From contig NZ_CP092831.1 of the NCBI RefSeq assembly GCF_022531965.1, positions 4,659,001-4,723,000 of the forward strand: a DNA stretch of 64,000 nucleotides, in the 5' to 3' direction. The translations under genes and the position numbers were made by a program. Shown in pieces: positions 34,093 through 42,811 of the stretch. Position 1 is the first letter of the stretch, and the number at the start of each line of letters is the position of its first letter. Below the pieces are notes generated by a model. It worked only from the letters and a program-made list of their open reading frames with translations. It ran no database searches and was not told the DNA's origin. The DNA is from Paenibacillus peoriae. Lineage in GTDB: Bacteria; Bacillota; Bacilli; Paenibacillales; Paenibacillaceae.

Positions 34093-34935
34093 TTAAAATG
34101 CCGGGATAATTGCGCCTTGGTATTTATCTTCAATGAATTTTTTAGTTTCTGGGGATTGCAAAGCTTTAAGCAGCTTCTGAATCGCTTCAGAATCTTTATT
34201 ATCAGGACGAGCTACCAGAACGTTAGCATATGGAGAATCTTTATCTTCCAGTGCCAGTGCATCTTTCGTCGGGTTCAGCTTAGCTTCCAGAGCGTAGTTC
34301 GTGTTGATCAACGCAATGTCCACTTCAGGCAACTGACGTGGCAGCATAGCCGCTTCCAGCTCCTTGAATTTCAGGTTTTTCTTATTTTCAGTAATATCTT
34401 TTACGGTAGCTTCAATGTTGCTTGCGTCTTTCAGCTTGATCAGACCTTGTTTTTCCAACAACAACAATGCACGGCCTCCGTTTGTTGCATCGTTCGGAAT
34501 GGCTACCGTTGCGCCATCTGGGAGTTCATCAAGCTTTTTATATTTTTGGGAGTAGATGCCGAAAGGCTCCAGGTGAACCGCGCCCACAGAAACCAAATTC
34601 ATTTTGCGCTCTTTGTTCATAACATTCAAGTAAGGTACATGTTGATAGAAGTTAGCATCCAACTGCTTGTCAAACAATTGAACGTTCGGCTGTACATAGT
34701 CGTTAAACTGAACGACTTGAAGACGAACCCCTTCCTTTTCCAACTGAGGTTTGATTGCTTCCAAAATTTCCGCATGCGGCACAGGAGAAGCTCCAACTTT
34801 CAGCTCCACTTCACGTGGTGATCCGCCTGTATTTTCGGCCGCATTGTTTGTATCCGATGTTGTGCTCTTTGTGCCGCAAGCAGCCAGCACCGCAATTAAT
34901 GTCAAGCTTAATACAGCCAATACCCATTTCTTCAT
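34093..34935 (-). CDS. metQ: Methionine ABC transporter substrate-binding lipoprotein
   Basis: 280 residues. Lipoprotein signal KKWVLAVLSLTLIAVLAAC with lipobox Cys at residue 20. NlpA/MetQ family: KVGASPVPHAEILEAIKPQL, VVQFNDYVQPNVQLFDKQLDANFYQHVPYL, PNDATNGGRALLLLEKQGLIKL, ALINTNYALEAKLNP. Captures methionine outside the membrane and passes it to MetI/MetN. It is last in the metNIQ operon; the 73-base gap after metI shows no terminator I can support. Confidence 0.95.
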   Translation of the reverse strand: MKKWVLAVLSLTLIAVLAACGTKSTTSDTNNAAENTGGSPREVELKVGASPVPHAEILEAIKPQLEKEGVRLQVVQFNDYVQPNVQLFDKQLDANFYQHVPYLNVMNKERKMNLVSVGAVHLEPFGIYSQKYKKLDELPDGATVAIPNDATNGGRALLLLEKQGLIKLKDASNIEATVKDITENKKNLKFKELEAAMLPRQLPEVDIALINTNYALEAKLNPTKDALALEDKDSPYANVLVARPDNKDSEAIQKLLKALQSPETKKFIEDKYQGAIIPAF

Positions 34936-35008
34936 GTATTACCCCTCCAATAATTTGTAATATTCAGGAGCAGACGTCCTGATCAATAAGGATATCTATA
35001 TGTTTTCC

Positions 35009-35677
35009 CTATTTTCGAGTATAATGCCGCACGAGACGGTCTCCCGCCATTTGCAGCAATTGAACCAATACGACCATCAGCACGACCGCAACGATCATTA
35101 CAGCCGTTTCATAACGATAATAGCCGTAGTTGATAGCCAGTGTACCCAGTCCACCGCCCCCGATCATCCCGGACATTGCCGTGTAGGATACGAGTGTAAC
35201 GACGGTAATGGTTAATGCGGCTAGCAGTCCCGGAAGTGCCTCACGTAACAGCACACGCCGGATAATTTGTCCTGTCGAGGCCCCCATTGCTTGTGCGGCT
35301 TCAATGACACCCTTGTCCACTTCACGCAGAGACGTTTCGACAAGACGTGCGAAGAATGGGGCAGCCCCGATAACCAATGGTGGGATGGTTCCCAACACCC
35401 CGGTCGAGGTACCTACCAGCGATCGTGTAAAAGGAATAAGTGCAACGATCAAAATGATAAATGGCACGGAACGTAAAATGTTAACGATGAATGATAATAC
35501 AATGTATATCACCTTCATCAGAGTCAACGAGGAGCGGCTCGCCAGAAACAATAATATGCCGAGCGGCAAACCAATAATGAGGGTGAACAATGCGGATGCA
35601 CCGAGCATCTGAAGGGTTTCCAGCGTAGAATTCCCTAGCTCTTCCCAACTCACTTGTGAAAAATCAAGTTCGCTCAT
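35009..35677 (-). CDS. metI: Methionine ABC transporter permease
   Basis: 222 residues, five predicted membrane helices. The EAA loop contacting MetN is in DKGVIEAAQAMGASTGQIIRRVLLREALPGLL. Its start overlaps the metN stop by four bases (ATGA), so translation is coupled. Confidence 0.95.
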   Translation of the reverse strand: MSELDFSQVSWEELGNSTLETLQMLGASALFTLIIGLPLGILLFLASRSSLTLMKVIYIVLSFIVNILRSVPFIILIVALIPFTRSLVGTSTGVLGTIPPLVIGAAPFFARLVETSLREVDKGVIEAAQAMGASTGQIIRRVLLREALPGLLAALTITVVTLVSYTAMSGMIGGGGLGTLAINYGYYRYETAVMIVAVVLMVVLVQLLQMAGDRLVRHYTRK

Positions 35678-36696
35678 TGTCCGATCACCTCCACATCAAG
35701 TCCTTGCCCAGACACTTCGCGCAGCGTATGCTCTATATCCTCATGATTTCCTTCAAAACGAACGATTAGCTGACCATAGGGTACATTTTTAATCGTAGAT
35801 ATGGTTCCCTGCAAGATCGCAAAATCAACCCCAGTGCTTCGAGCCGTACGCGACAGAATCGCATCATATGTTTTGCTGCCCAAAAAGGAGATACGCACCA
35901 CCTGTGCCGACTCGCCCTCACCTGCTGCCACAATCGCTGCTTGCAACTCCTCGGGATGTTCTGACTCCCGCTGGATAAAGTCCTTGGTTACCTGGTGCTG
36001 TGGCTTCAAAAATACTTCCGCCACCGGACCTTGCTCCACGATGTCACCCTGATGAATGACGCCAACTTTATCACAGATGCTTTGAATGACATGCATTTCA
36101 TGTGTAATCAGCACGATGGTTAAATTAAATCGCTGATTAATATCCAGCAGCAATTTCAGGATAGACCCCGTCGTCTGCGGATCAAGCGCAGAAGTCGCTT
36201 CGTCACACAGCAATACATGAGGATCACTAGCCAACGCCCGCGCAATTCCTACCCGCTGTTTCTGTCCACCTGAGAGCTGTGACGGATATTTTCCACTGTG
36301 CTCTTCGAGACCCACCAGTTCCAGCAGTTCACGGACCTTCTGGTCCAACTTCTGCTTGGGCGTGTTTACCAGCCGCAACGGAAATGCAATATTGTCATAT
36401 ACCGTCGCCGAAGACAACAAATTAAAATGCTGAAAAATCATTCCGATTTTTCGGCGCTGCATTTGTAACTGGGATTGACTCACAGTAGTGAGGTTTACCC
36501 CGTCTACCCATACTTCACCTGAAGTAGGGCGTTCCAATAAATTAATACAGCGGATCAATGTACTTTTCCCTGCCCCGGAGTGACCAATCACTCCGAATAT
36601 TTCTCCACGCTTTATAGAAAGATTCAACCCAGACAGCGCATTTACGCGTCGGTTGCCTTTGCCATAATGCTTGGTTAACTGCTTAAGCTCTATCAA
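35674..36696 (-). CDS. metN: Methionine ABC transporter ATPase
   Basis: 340 residues, TTG start ten bases after AAGGGGG. Walker A GHSGAGKST near residue 38, Q-loop MIFQHFNLL, signature LSGGQKQRVGIARAL near 141-155, Walker B VLLCDEATSALD. The C-terminal NIL domain (about 260-340) senses methionine and inhibits transport in known MetN proteins. First gene of the operon, controlled by the S-box leader. Confidence 0.96.
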   Translation of the reverse strand: MIELKQLTKHYGKGNRRVNALSGLNLSIKRGEIFGVIGHSGAGKSTLIRCINLLERPTSGEVWVDGVNLTTVSQSQLQMQRRKIGMIFQHFNLLSSATVYDNIAFPLRLVNTPKQKLDQKVRELLELVGLEEHSGKYPSQLSGGQKQRVGIARALASDPHVLLCDEATSALDPQTTGSILKLLLDINQRFNLTIVLITHEMHVIQSICDKVGVIHQGDIVEQGPVAEVFLKPQHQVTKDFIQRESEHPEELQAAIVAAGEGESAQVVRISFLGSKTYDAILSRTARSTGVDFAILQGTISTIKNVPYGQLIVRFEGNHEDIEHTLREVSGQGLDVEVIGQ

Positions 36697-36779
36697 CGTG
36701 CTGCGACCCCCTTCACTTCTTCCTTACCCTTTTTACCAGTTGTCATCTCTCAGGATTGTATAAAATCGCTATTTATTTA

Positions 36780-36971
36780 TACAAAAAAGAGCCCCTTTCA
36801 CAGAATGAAAAGGGCCCCACCTTGCGATCCTTTTCTCATCTGCCAAAATCGCTATAACTCTAGCGGTTTTGTAGGAATTAGCACCATCATGTTCCCTCCC
36901 AGTGTATTACACCGGGAAAAAACGGGTTGCCGGGCTTCATCGGGCCAGTCCCTCCACCTCTCTGGATAAGA
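36780..36971 (-). promoter_or_regulatory. SAM-I riboswitch (S-box) with terminator, upstream of metNIQ
   Basis: On the minus strand the highly conserved S-box core lies at 36960-36925: GAGGTGGAGGGACTGG, CCCGATGAAGCCCGG, CAACC. The 5' helix strand CTTATC starts at 36970 and pairs with GATGAG near 36840-36835. A strong hairpin then follows (GGGCCCTTTTCA..TGAAAGGGGCTC at about 36819-36786) with TTTTTT. When S-adenosylmethionine is plentiful the terminator forms and methionine uptake stops. The 401-base gap 36697-37097 is fully occupied by leader and promoter. Confidence 0.97.
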
Positions 36972-37055
36972 AAAATATGTTAAACTCCAGCTTTAGCTGT
37001 CCGTTAAGTTTATATAAAAAAACATAATTCAAGCATTTTTCTGAAACTAGGTTTC

Positions 37056-37084
37056 AGTATAGATAGTTTACATTGCTTTGTCAA
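37056..37084 (-). promoter_or_regulatory. sigma-A promoter of the metNIQ leader
   Basis: Minus strand TTGACA (37084-37079), 17-base spacer, TATACT (37061-37056), near consensus. Transcription starts at about 37049, some 80 bases before the S-box. A small inverted repeat CTGAAAC-TAG-GTTTCAG (37041-37057) covers the -10 and start site. Confidence 0.8.
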
Positions 37085-37097
37085 AGGATATTTTCTA

Positions 37098-37823
37098 TCA
37101 TATTTTTGGGCGTACTGCCCGGTTCTTCCATTGTTTCGCAGTATAAGTAAAGGCGATTGACAACGACCGACACACCATTTCCAAGCCCTGCTGCAAATCT
37201 TCCAAATGGTGATCAAGGTCCTCCAGTTGGATTTTTCCATACAAAGCTCGGTGTCGTTGCCAGAGATCATCCTGCATTTCTGTATTCATATAGTGTATCT
37301 CCGTATTTCGCCGCTTACGCAGCCGATTGATCGCATCGTTGTATGTATCCTTGATATCATATAAATTATCGGTCAATACAGGATGCATTTTGAGATACTT
37401 GAGCTGCCGCAACACGGTAAAATACGAATAATGCGCCTTATACTGTCCTGTTTTTAAATCATACAGATCATTCAGCCAGTTGCCCAGCTTATCCAGAATG
37501 GAAAATACCCTCACAAACCCATCTTTATAAAAGAAAACATACAATGCATAGTCGGATTTTTCATCCTCACTCATATCTTCAGCATATCCGGCTTTCACTT
37601 TCATACGGAAAAAGGCGGCAGCATGATGGCTCTGCTCCAGTTCATCCAGAGATGACATTAGACCGCGTGTCAAAATATCCGCCTTCCGAAAATCGTGGGT
37701 CGGATCTCCACCAGCCTGAATTTGCCGTTCCAGCAGGTTCAACATATCTGACATGCTATTCATGGCATCTAGCAGGATGCCCTTGTTCACACGCGGCGGC
37801 TCACCCAGTAGCTTGCGTATCAT
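37098..37823 (-). CDS. Cthe_2314-type HEPN domain protein
   Basis: 241 residues, AGGAGG before the ATG. All-helical. It carries the HEPN R-x4-H motif at RKRRNTEIHYM near residues 197-202 (R-N-T-E-I-H), the RNase site of catalytic HEPN proteins. I recall this family as Cthe_2314 HEPN proteins, so the naming is from memory. No nucleotidyltransferase or antitoxin gene is next to it, so a toxin-antitoxin role is not supported by context. Could be an RNA-cleaving or RNA-binding stress protein. Confidence 0.7.
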   Translation of the reverse strand: MIRKLLGEPPRVNKGILLDAMNSMSDMLNLLERQIQAGGDPTHDFRKADILTRGLMSSLDELEQSHHAAAFFRMKVKAGYAEDMSEDEKSDYALYVFFYKDGFVRVFSILDKLGNWLNDLYDLKTGQYKAHYSYFTVLRQLKYLKMHPVLTDNLYDIKDTYNDAINRLRKRRNTEIHYMNTEMQDDLWQRHRALYGKIQLEDLDHHLEDLQQGLEMVCRSLSIAFTYTAKQWKNRAVRPKI

Positions 37824-37874
37824 GCTTACGCCTCCTTATAAATATAAAATCCGGCTGTAGGTTTAATTAGGGCG

Positions 37875-39641
37875 TCAAGCGAAATAACTTGTCCATCGTT
37901 GATCTACAAGCTTAACAATATCCTCACGCGGTAACACCTCATCCGGATACCCCGGCTTCATACGCGCATCCACTACAATCGGCAGCTTATAGTTCAGATG
38001 ATGCAAACGCACTTCGCTGTCCGCGTACATATCCGTAGCCGGGTTAAAGCGAGTGAATACCGTCCACAGGAACGAGGCTTGAGAGCGAACGACTTCCTTG
38101 GCATCGTCCACAATGAAAACGAGCGGCCACTCTTGCTCACCCGCAGCTAATCGCTCCAATACACACGCAGCGAGTTCAGGCTCCTGCTCAAAGGAAGAGC
38201 CGGACACAACGAGGCACCCTCCGCAATAGGGCTCAATTTCACGAATGCCCGGCAGATCGCCTCCCTCATAAGCACGAGGCAATTCACGTACAGGCTCACC
38301 TATTCCCATCAGGATCGCCTTACTGCCATGATTCAGCTTGCGGCCTGTGTAATCGAGTGTATCGTGTGACGTGTGATTGAAAATAAATAAATCCCTTGCT
38401 GGATTAAATCGCTCCAGAATGGTTTCTAACAGCAGGTTAAAGTCAGATAAATCAATGACTCGATCTGTCAGCATCAGGAACTTGGTCAATGACAATTGAC
38501 CTTGACCCAAAATGGTAAAACCGGATACAAGCGCTTCACGGGAGTAGCTTTCACGTACGACTGCCGCTGCCAGCGCATGTACGCCCGTTTCCGCATACGC
38601 CCACAGGGACTTGACGGAAGGCATCACAAGCGGATAGGCAGGCGACAGCAGACGTTGCAAAAACTCACCGAGGTAGTAGTCTTCTTGCCGAGGCTTACCT
38701 ACAATGGTTGCCGGATAAATGGCATCCTTGCGGTGATGCATATGTTTGACATGAAATACAGGGAAATCATGCTGTAATGAATAATATCCAAAATGATCGC
38801 CAAACGGGCCTTCCGGACGGCGTTCATGAGGTGGCACATAACCGCTGATTGCAAATTCTGCTTCTGCTGGAATCCGATGACCCCCAAGCGGGTCCTCTGT
38901 CATGGGCAGCTTGCCTCCCATAATAAGCGAAGCCAGCAACAGCTCAGGCAAGTTTTCCGGTGCTGGAGCAATGGCAGACGCAATCAGAGCAGGCGGGCCA
39001 CCGATGATAATCGTCGTAGGCAACGGCTCATTACGCAGCTCCGCTTCATGATAATGGAAACCGCCGCCTTTATGAATTTGCCAGTGAATGCCCGTCGTCT
39101 GATCATCATAAATCTGAATGCGGTACATCCCCAGATTATGATCCTTGGGCTGACCTGGCTTCTCGGTATACACGAGTGGAAGGGTAATAAACGGTCCTCC
39201 ATCCTCATGCCAACTGGTCACTTTAGGCAGTGGTGCCAGCGGAGCCTCTGTACGGCGAACTCCCAATACAGGAGCCTCGCTATGAGATACTGTTTTTAGG
39301 CCTACTTTTAGCATGTCCTTAATCAGGCCACGTTCATTCCACAATGCTTTGGGTGTAGGTGGAAACAATGTTTTGGTTGCTCCTACAATCGCATCCATCA
39401 GTTGCTCTGGGCGCGGGCCAAAAGCCATGTCCACACGGCGATTCGTGCCAAACAGATTACTGGCTACAGGAAACGGAGTTCCTTTTACATTCGTGAACAG
39501 CAGTGCCGGCCCTTCTTCCTCAATGACTCTTCGATGAATCTCAGCCAGCTCCAAGTAAGGATCGACAGGTGCCTCTATAATTTTAAGATGATTTTCTTTA
39601 CGCAGTGCTTCAATAAATTGGCGCAAATTCTGGTAGATCAA
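37875..39641 (-). CDS. UbiD family decarboxylase (candidate menaquinone decarboxylase)
   Basis: 588 residues from a TTG at 39641, ten bases after AGGAGG; the longer frame begins inside that site. UbiD-fold enzymes decarboxylate aromatic acids with prenylated FMN. Seen: HNLGMYRIQIYDDQTTGIHWQIHKGGGFHYHEAE (flavin and metal region, with the Arg), PAEAEFAISGYVPPHERRPEGPFGDHFGYYS, and LTKFLMLTDRVIDLSDFNLLLE. Length fits the larger UbiD group linked to the futalosine pathway. With mqnB, mqnD and mqnE in the window, a role in late menaquinone synthesis is likely but inferred. No ubiX gene is adjacent. The usual second Glu of the E-x3-E-G motif is Ser here. Confidence 0.85.
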   Translation of the reverse strand: MIYQNLRQFIEALRKENHLKIIEAPVDPYLELAEIHRRVIEEEGPALLFTNVKGTPFPVASNLFGTNRRVDMAFGPRPEQLMDAIVGATKTLFPPTPKALWNERGLIKDMLKVGLKTVSHSEAPVLGVRRTEAPLAPLPKVTSWHEDGGPFITLPLVYTEKPGQPKDHNLGMYRIQIYDDQTTGIHWQIHKGGGFHYHEAELRNEPLPTTIIIGGPPALIASAIAPAPENLPELLLASLIMGGKLPMTEDPLGGHRIPAEAEFAISGYVPPHERRPEGPFGDHFGYYSLQHDFPVFHVKHMHHRKDAIYPATIVGKPRQEDYYLGEFLQRLLSPAYPLVMPSVKSLWAYAETGVHALAAAVVRESYSREALVSGFTILGQGQLSLTKFLMLTDRVIDLSDFNLLLETILERFNPARDLFIFNHTSHDTLDYTGRKLNHGSKAILMGIGEPVRELPRAYEGGDLPGIREIEPYCGGCLVVSGSSFEQEPELAACVLERLAAGEQEWPLVFIVDDAKEVVRSQASFLWTVFTRFNPATDMYADSEVRLHHLNYKLPIVVDARMKPGYPDEVLPREDIVKLVDQRWTSYFA

Positions 39642-39771
39642 CTGGACGATTCCTCCTAAGCAAATCAAGCCCTCGAGAAACTCGTGGGCCTGGTTTGTTT
39701 CTTATATGCTATTATACGTGTTTAAACGCCACTTGGGCAAAAAATCCGCTTCACTATGATCTATGAAATGC

Positions 39772-40701
39772 TTAGGTACGTTGTGCTTGGGTCGGAACAA
39801 GCTTGCGATCCGGTGACAATTGCCATACACGATAGCTCAGATAAGCCAAGATGGAGAACAACGATGCAATCACCAGCATATGCCCCAGCACGATAAACAT
39901 GTAGATTTCAGGTCTGTTGACGTACAGCAAGATAATTCCAATCACCACTTGAAGCAGGATTAACAAGACCGATACAACACCCAATATACGGATGTCCCGG
40001 TGATTCGGGTGATAACGGTATGCGTAGTGACCCACAGCCAAGATAATGACGAACAGCAGACCGGCTGAAATCTGATGAAGCAACAGTGGAGATATGAAGC
40101 CTCCAATATTTACAACCTTCTGGATGACCGAGTGACTAAGCAACGCCCCTGAATAGACAGCAATATAGGTATAGATCGTCGATAGCCATATAAAATTACG
40201 AAAGCCCCGACTGACAGGCCCAGGAATCAGACGCGGAGTGTGGCGTGAGTCCGCATGCTCCTGCCAGGCCCCCAGCGTCATCATAGTCGCACTGGCAAAA
40301 GCGATAAGCGCAAAGCCAAAATGCAGTCCCATGACCGCAGCTGATTGGGAGAATATGACAGCCAACGCCCCCATTGCACCTTGTATGATCACAAACAAGA
40401 GCGTGAGCAGCGAGAATAGCTGTAAATCCTTTCGATGCTTCATAAACAGCAAAAAGCCAACAAATGAGGCGATAGAAAGAATCCCGGCCATGGCACTGAC
40501 GGAGCGGTGAGAGAACTCAATAAGGGATGCGATCGTATGTGCCGGAACCAGCTTACCATTGCATAGCGGGAATTCCCGGCCACAGCCCAGACCCGAATCC
40601 GTCCGCGTCACAACACCTCCACCGAAGGTAGCCAAAAACATGACAATACATGTTACGAGTGCCAGCCATTTTAATATTCTAATTTTGTTATTCAAATTCA
40701 C
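39772..40701 (-). CDS. ctaA: Haem A synthase (COX15/CtaA)
   Basis: 309 residues, eight predicted membrane helices. Oxidises the methyl group of haem O to the formyl group of haem A for aa3-type oxidases. Family features: the N-terminal RILKWLALVTCIVMFLATFGGGVVTRTDSGLGCGREFPLCNGKLVP with its Cys pair (CGREFPLC) and the His residues in EFSHRSVSAMAG, GLHFGF, LLHQISAGLLF and LGHMLVIASL, which bind haem. Its partner ctaB is 14 kb away instead of next door, as in Bacillus. Confidence 0.95.
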   Translation of the reverse strand: MNLNNKIRILKWLALVTCIVMFLATFGGGVVTRTDSGLGCGREFPLCNGKLVPAHTIASLIEFSHRSVSAMAGILSIASFVGFLLFMKHRKDLQLFSLLTLLFVIIQGAMGALAVIFSQSAAVMGLHFGFALIAFASATMMTLGAWQEHADSRHTPRLIPGPVSRGFRNFIWLSTIYTYIAVYSGALLSHSVIQKVVNIGGFISPLLLHQISAGLLFVIILAVGHYAYRYHPNHRDIRILGVVSVLLILLQVVIGIILLYVNRPEIYMFIVLGHMLVIASLFSILAYLSYRVWQLSPDRKLVPTQAQRT

Positions 40702-40827
40702 CCGTATCCTTCCAAATATAATATTTATTCACTTTATATGTTGTGAAATGATCACTTATAGTAATTATAACTGATATATCGTTCCTTGACATACGAGCTT
40801 TGTTGACAAAATGTGAACGTGTTCGTG

Positions 40828-40861
40828 AGAAAGCCGCCCCCTTGAAAGGAAGCGGCTTTCT
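40828..40861 (-). terminator. Possible terminator of the thioredoxin-like gene
   Basis: Perfect ten-base arms AGAAAGCCGC and GCGGCTTTCT around a 14-base loop, 60 bases past the stop. The T tract is short (TTTCT), so strength is uncertain. Confidence 0.55.
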
Positions 40862-40920
40862 GAATGTCTTGATGTTTAAAATTCAATTTGGAACCTTCAT
40901 GTATGCATGTACAGCATTCA

Positions 40921-41265
40921 TTATTTTGCCAAGCTCGTATGGACTTCAACAGCCCGATCCAAAAATTGCTCAATCTCCTCGCGGGATTTGCGCAGTCTGT
41001 TCACCAGACGTACCAGTTCTCGCCCTTCACTGTAAGCGATAAAGCTAGGAATCCCCAATACATTCTGCTCTTGACTGACGCTTTCGGCCTGTTCTACATC
41101 AATCTCAATTAATGTAAGCTTATCTGCATATTGTTGTTCCACATCAGGCATGAACGGATCAATGAAATGACAATCCCCACACCAGTCCGCCTTAAATACA
41201 GCCACCGTTACGCCCGGAGTGGATATTGCCTTATTAAAGTCTTCATGAGAGACGATTTTTTGCAT
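40921..41265 (-). CDS. Thioredoxin family protein (YtpP-like)
   Basis: 114 residues, thioredoxin fold. Redox site ADWCGDCHFIDPFMPDV with C-x2-C as C-G-D-C near residues 29-32 instead of the thioredoxin CGPC, and cis-Pro in LGIPSFIAYSEG near 72. Such CGDC proteins (for example YtpP of Bacillus) have unclear targets and may reduce other thiols or bacillithiol mixed disulfides. AAGGAGG precedes the start. Upstream 41266-41504 shows no further gene. Confidence 0.9.
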   Translation of the reverse strand: MQKIVSHEDFNKAISTPGVTVAVFKADWCGDCHFIDPFMPDVEQQYADKLTLIEIDVEQAESVSQEQNVLGIPSFIAYSEGRELVRLVNRLRKSREEIEQFLDRAVEVHTSLAK

Positions 41266-41504
41266 GGATGATTCCTCCTTAAATTCTTTTTATACTGAAA
41301 AGATTGCACTTTCTATTGTAACGCCAAGTGAAGCTTTTGCACACTCCCCCATTCTGCTCACATGCCGATTGGAAGCCCTCTCATTGAGGCATACTAAAGA
41401 TATACTTAAGAATCCACCACATAAACGACGACATCCTAACAGCATACCCAACTTACTTGGCAGGATACGGGGATGCTTGCAGTTGGAAAGGAGGTTATTT
41501 AGTC

Positions 41505-42794
41505 ATGTCTCTTACCGAATGGCTCCATACGGCATCTCGACAGCTTCAGGGAGGGCTAAAGTTACTGGGTTCCGTTCCCCGTGTTGCTGAGGAAGCTTGG
41601 GAAGGCAAACGGGCAGCCTGGACCGAATCCCGCAAATTACGCTACCCCTTGCGTGAACTAGCGTGGGATTATCATACGGCACAGGCCGCTATGAATGAAG
41701 CTGAAGCGTTAATGTTGGTGAACGGACCCGCTACGCGTCCCTCTTCTCTGAATATGCCCTTATGCGAAACAGACTGTGAGCTGCTGGAGCGGATCAAGAA
41801 CGATACAGCACAGGAGAATCGCAGCAACGTTACCCGCACTGCTGCTTACCTTGAATGCTATCGTGGCTACCCGGAGTTACACTGGGCATTACTGGCTCAC
41901 CTGGTTTCTCGTAATGGCGGCTATCATATGACCGATCTGAAAGGGGGACTGATTGACAACCTATTCGGCGAGCAGGAAAAGGAATGGCTGTATCGGCTAC
42001 TGGAGCGCTGTAACGCCCTTATTTTTCAAGACGCTTATCCGCAGTTGCAACTTTACATGCACAGCCGTCATTTAGGTCGGAGTTGCTTTCATTTGTTGCC
42101 TTATTTTCACGTTTCGCCATTCATGAAGCCCTTTTGGGAACGTTTCTGGGCATGGCGTGATAGCTCTCTGTTGACTGTGGCGCTCATCATTAATGAACAA
42201 AACTATATTGAAGGACGTGTAGTAAAAGATCCGTATTTTCAAAAATTTGTGACACACAAGCCGGGCTTTTATTTGCATGACTGGCTCCAGCTTAATCAGG
42301 TTATATTTCCACTTGGGCTAAACGGTGGGCTTGCTGGACTAGTGATGGAGCGTTTCGGCCATTTGGACGAGCGGATCGGCTTTGGCAAAAGTCTCTATGC
42401 TATGCTCTTCGGCCATCAGCAGGTGCTGGACCAGGCATCAGCATTCGCTAACAGTGTGCCGCATACGGGTTCACGCAGCGACTATTGGCCTGGACTATTC
42501 ACCCCGAATGAACAAAAAGCGTTGCACTCTCCAGATGAAAGTGCAACGCTTTTAGCACATGAATGGCTACCGCCAGGACAACGTCTGTACAGCCCGGAGC
42601 TGAACGCCGTCTGGTCCGATACAACTTATGATCCAATCCCCCGGTATGACTGGTTTCAGGACGGCTCCACACTTGGGCATCTAAGCGAACCAAGGCGACC
42701 GCTGTTATTTGCCATGCGCCACGAGCATCGCCATGGCATACAAAAAACAGCAATGGCCCACGTTGCCCATAACAGCTTGCAACCTTTCCACTGA
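41505..42794 (+). CDS. DUF2515 family protein (YppC-like)
   Basis: 429 residues from ATG 41505 with AAAGGAGG ten bases upstream; the frame extends upstream without a binding site. Family-type segment AAYLECYRGYPELHWALLAHLVSRNGGYHMTDLKGG near residues 110-150. Soluble, helical and aromatic-rich. Function unknown in any member. Its 3' part contains a strong terminator-like hairpin (42515-42553), and its stop lies 17 bases from that of the convergent flippase. Confidence 0.88.
   Translation: MSLTEWLHTASRQLQGGLKLLGSVPRVAEEAWEGKRAAWTESRKLRYPLRELAWDYHTAQAAMNEAEALMLVNGPATRPSSLNMPLCETDCELLERIKNDTAQENRSNVTRTAAYLECYRGYPELHWALLAHLVSRNGGYHMTDLKGGLIDNLFGEQEKEWLYRLLERCNALIFQDAYPQLQLYMHSRHLGRSCFHLLPYFHVSPFMKPFWERFWAWRDSSLLTVALIINEQNYIEGRVVKDPYFQKFVTHKPGFYLHDWLQLNQVIFPLGLNGGLAGLVMERFGHLDERIGFGKSLYAMLFGHQQVLDQASAFANSVPHTGSRSDYWPGLFTPNEQKALHSPDESATLLAHEWLPPGQRLYSPELNAVWSDTTYDPIPRYDWFQDGSTLGHLSEPRRPLLFAMRHEHRHGIQKTAMAHVAHNSLQPFH
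42515..42553 (-). terminator. Terminator-like hairpin inside the DUF2515 coding sequence
   Basis: Perfect 14-base arms AAAAGCGTTGCACT (42515-42528) and AGTGCAACGCTTTT (42540-42553), 11-base loop. On the minus strand it is followed by a T-rich stretch, so it probably ends the flippase transcript about 260 bases after its stop. Confidence 0.7.
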
Positions 42795-42811
42795 AAGACT
42801 GGAGAGCTCTT

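Noticed and set aside
33913..34821. 302-residue ORF on the plus strand
   Set aside because: It is antisense to metQ and the SDR start region; the metQ protein has a full family match, while this ORF is odd in composition and lacks a binding site.
37041..37057. Terminator for the HEPN gene
   Set aside because: The 7-base inverted repeat has no T tract on either strand and overlaps the metN promoter.
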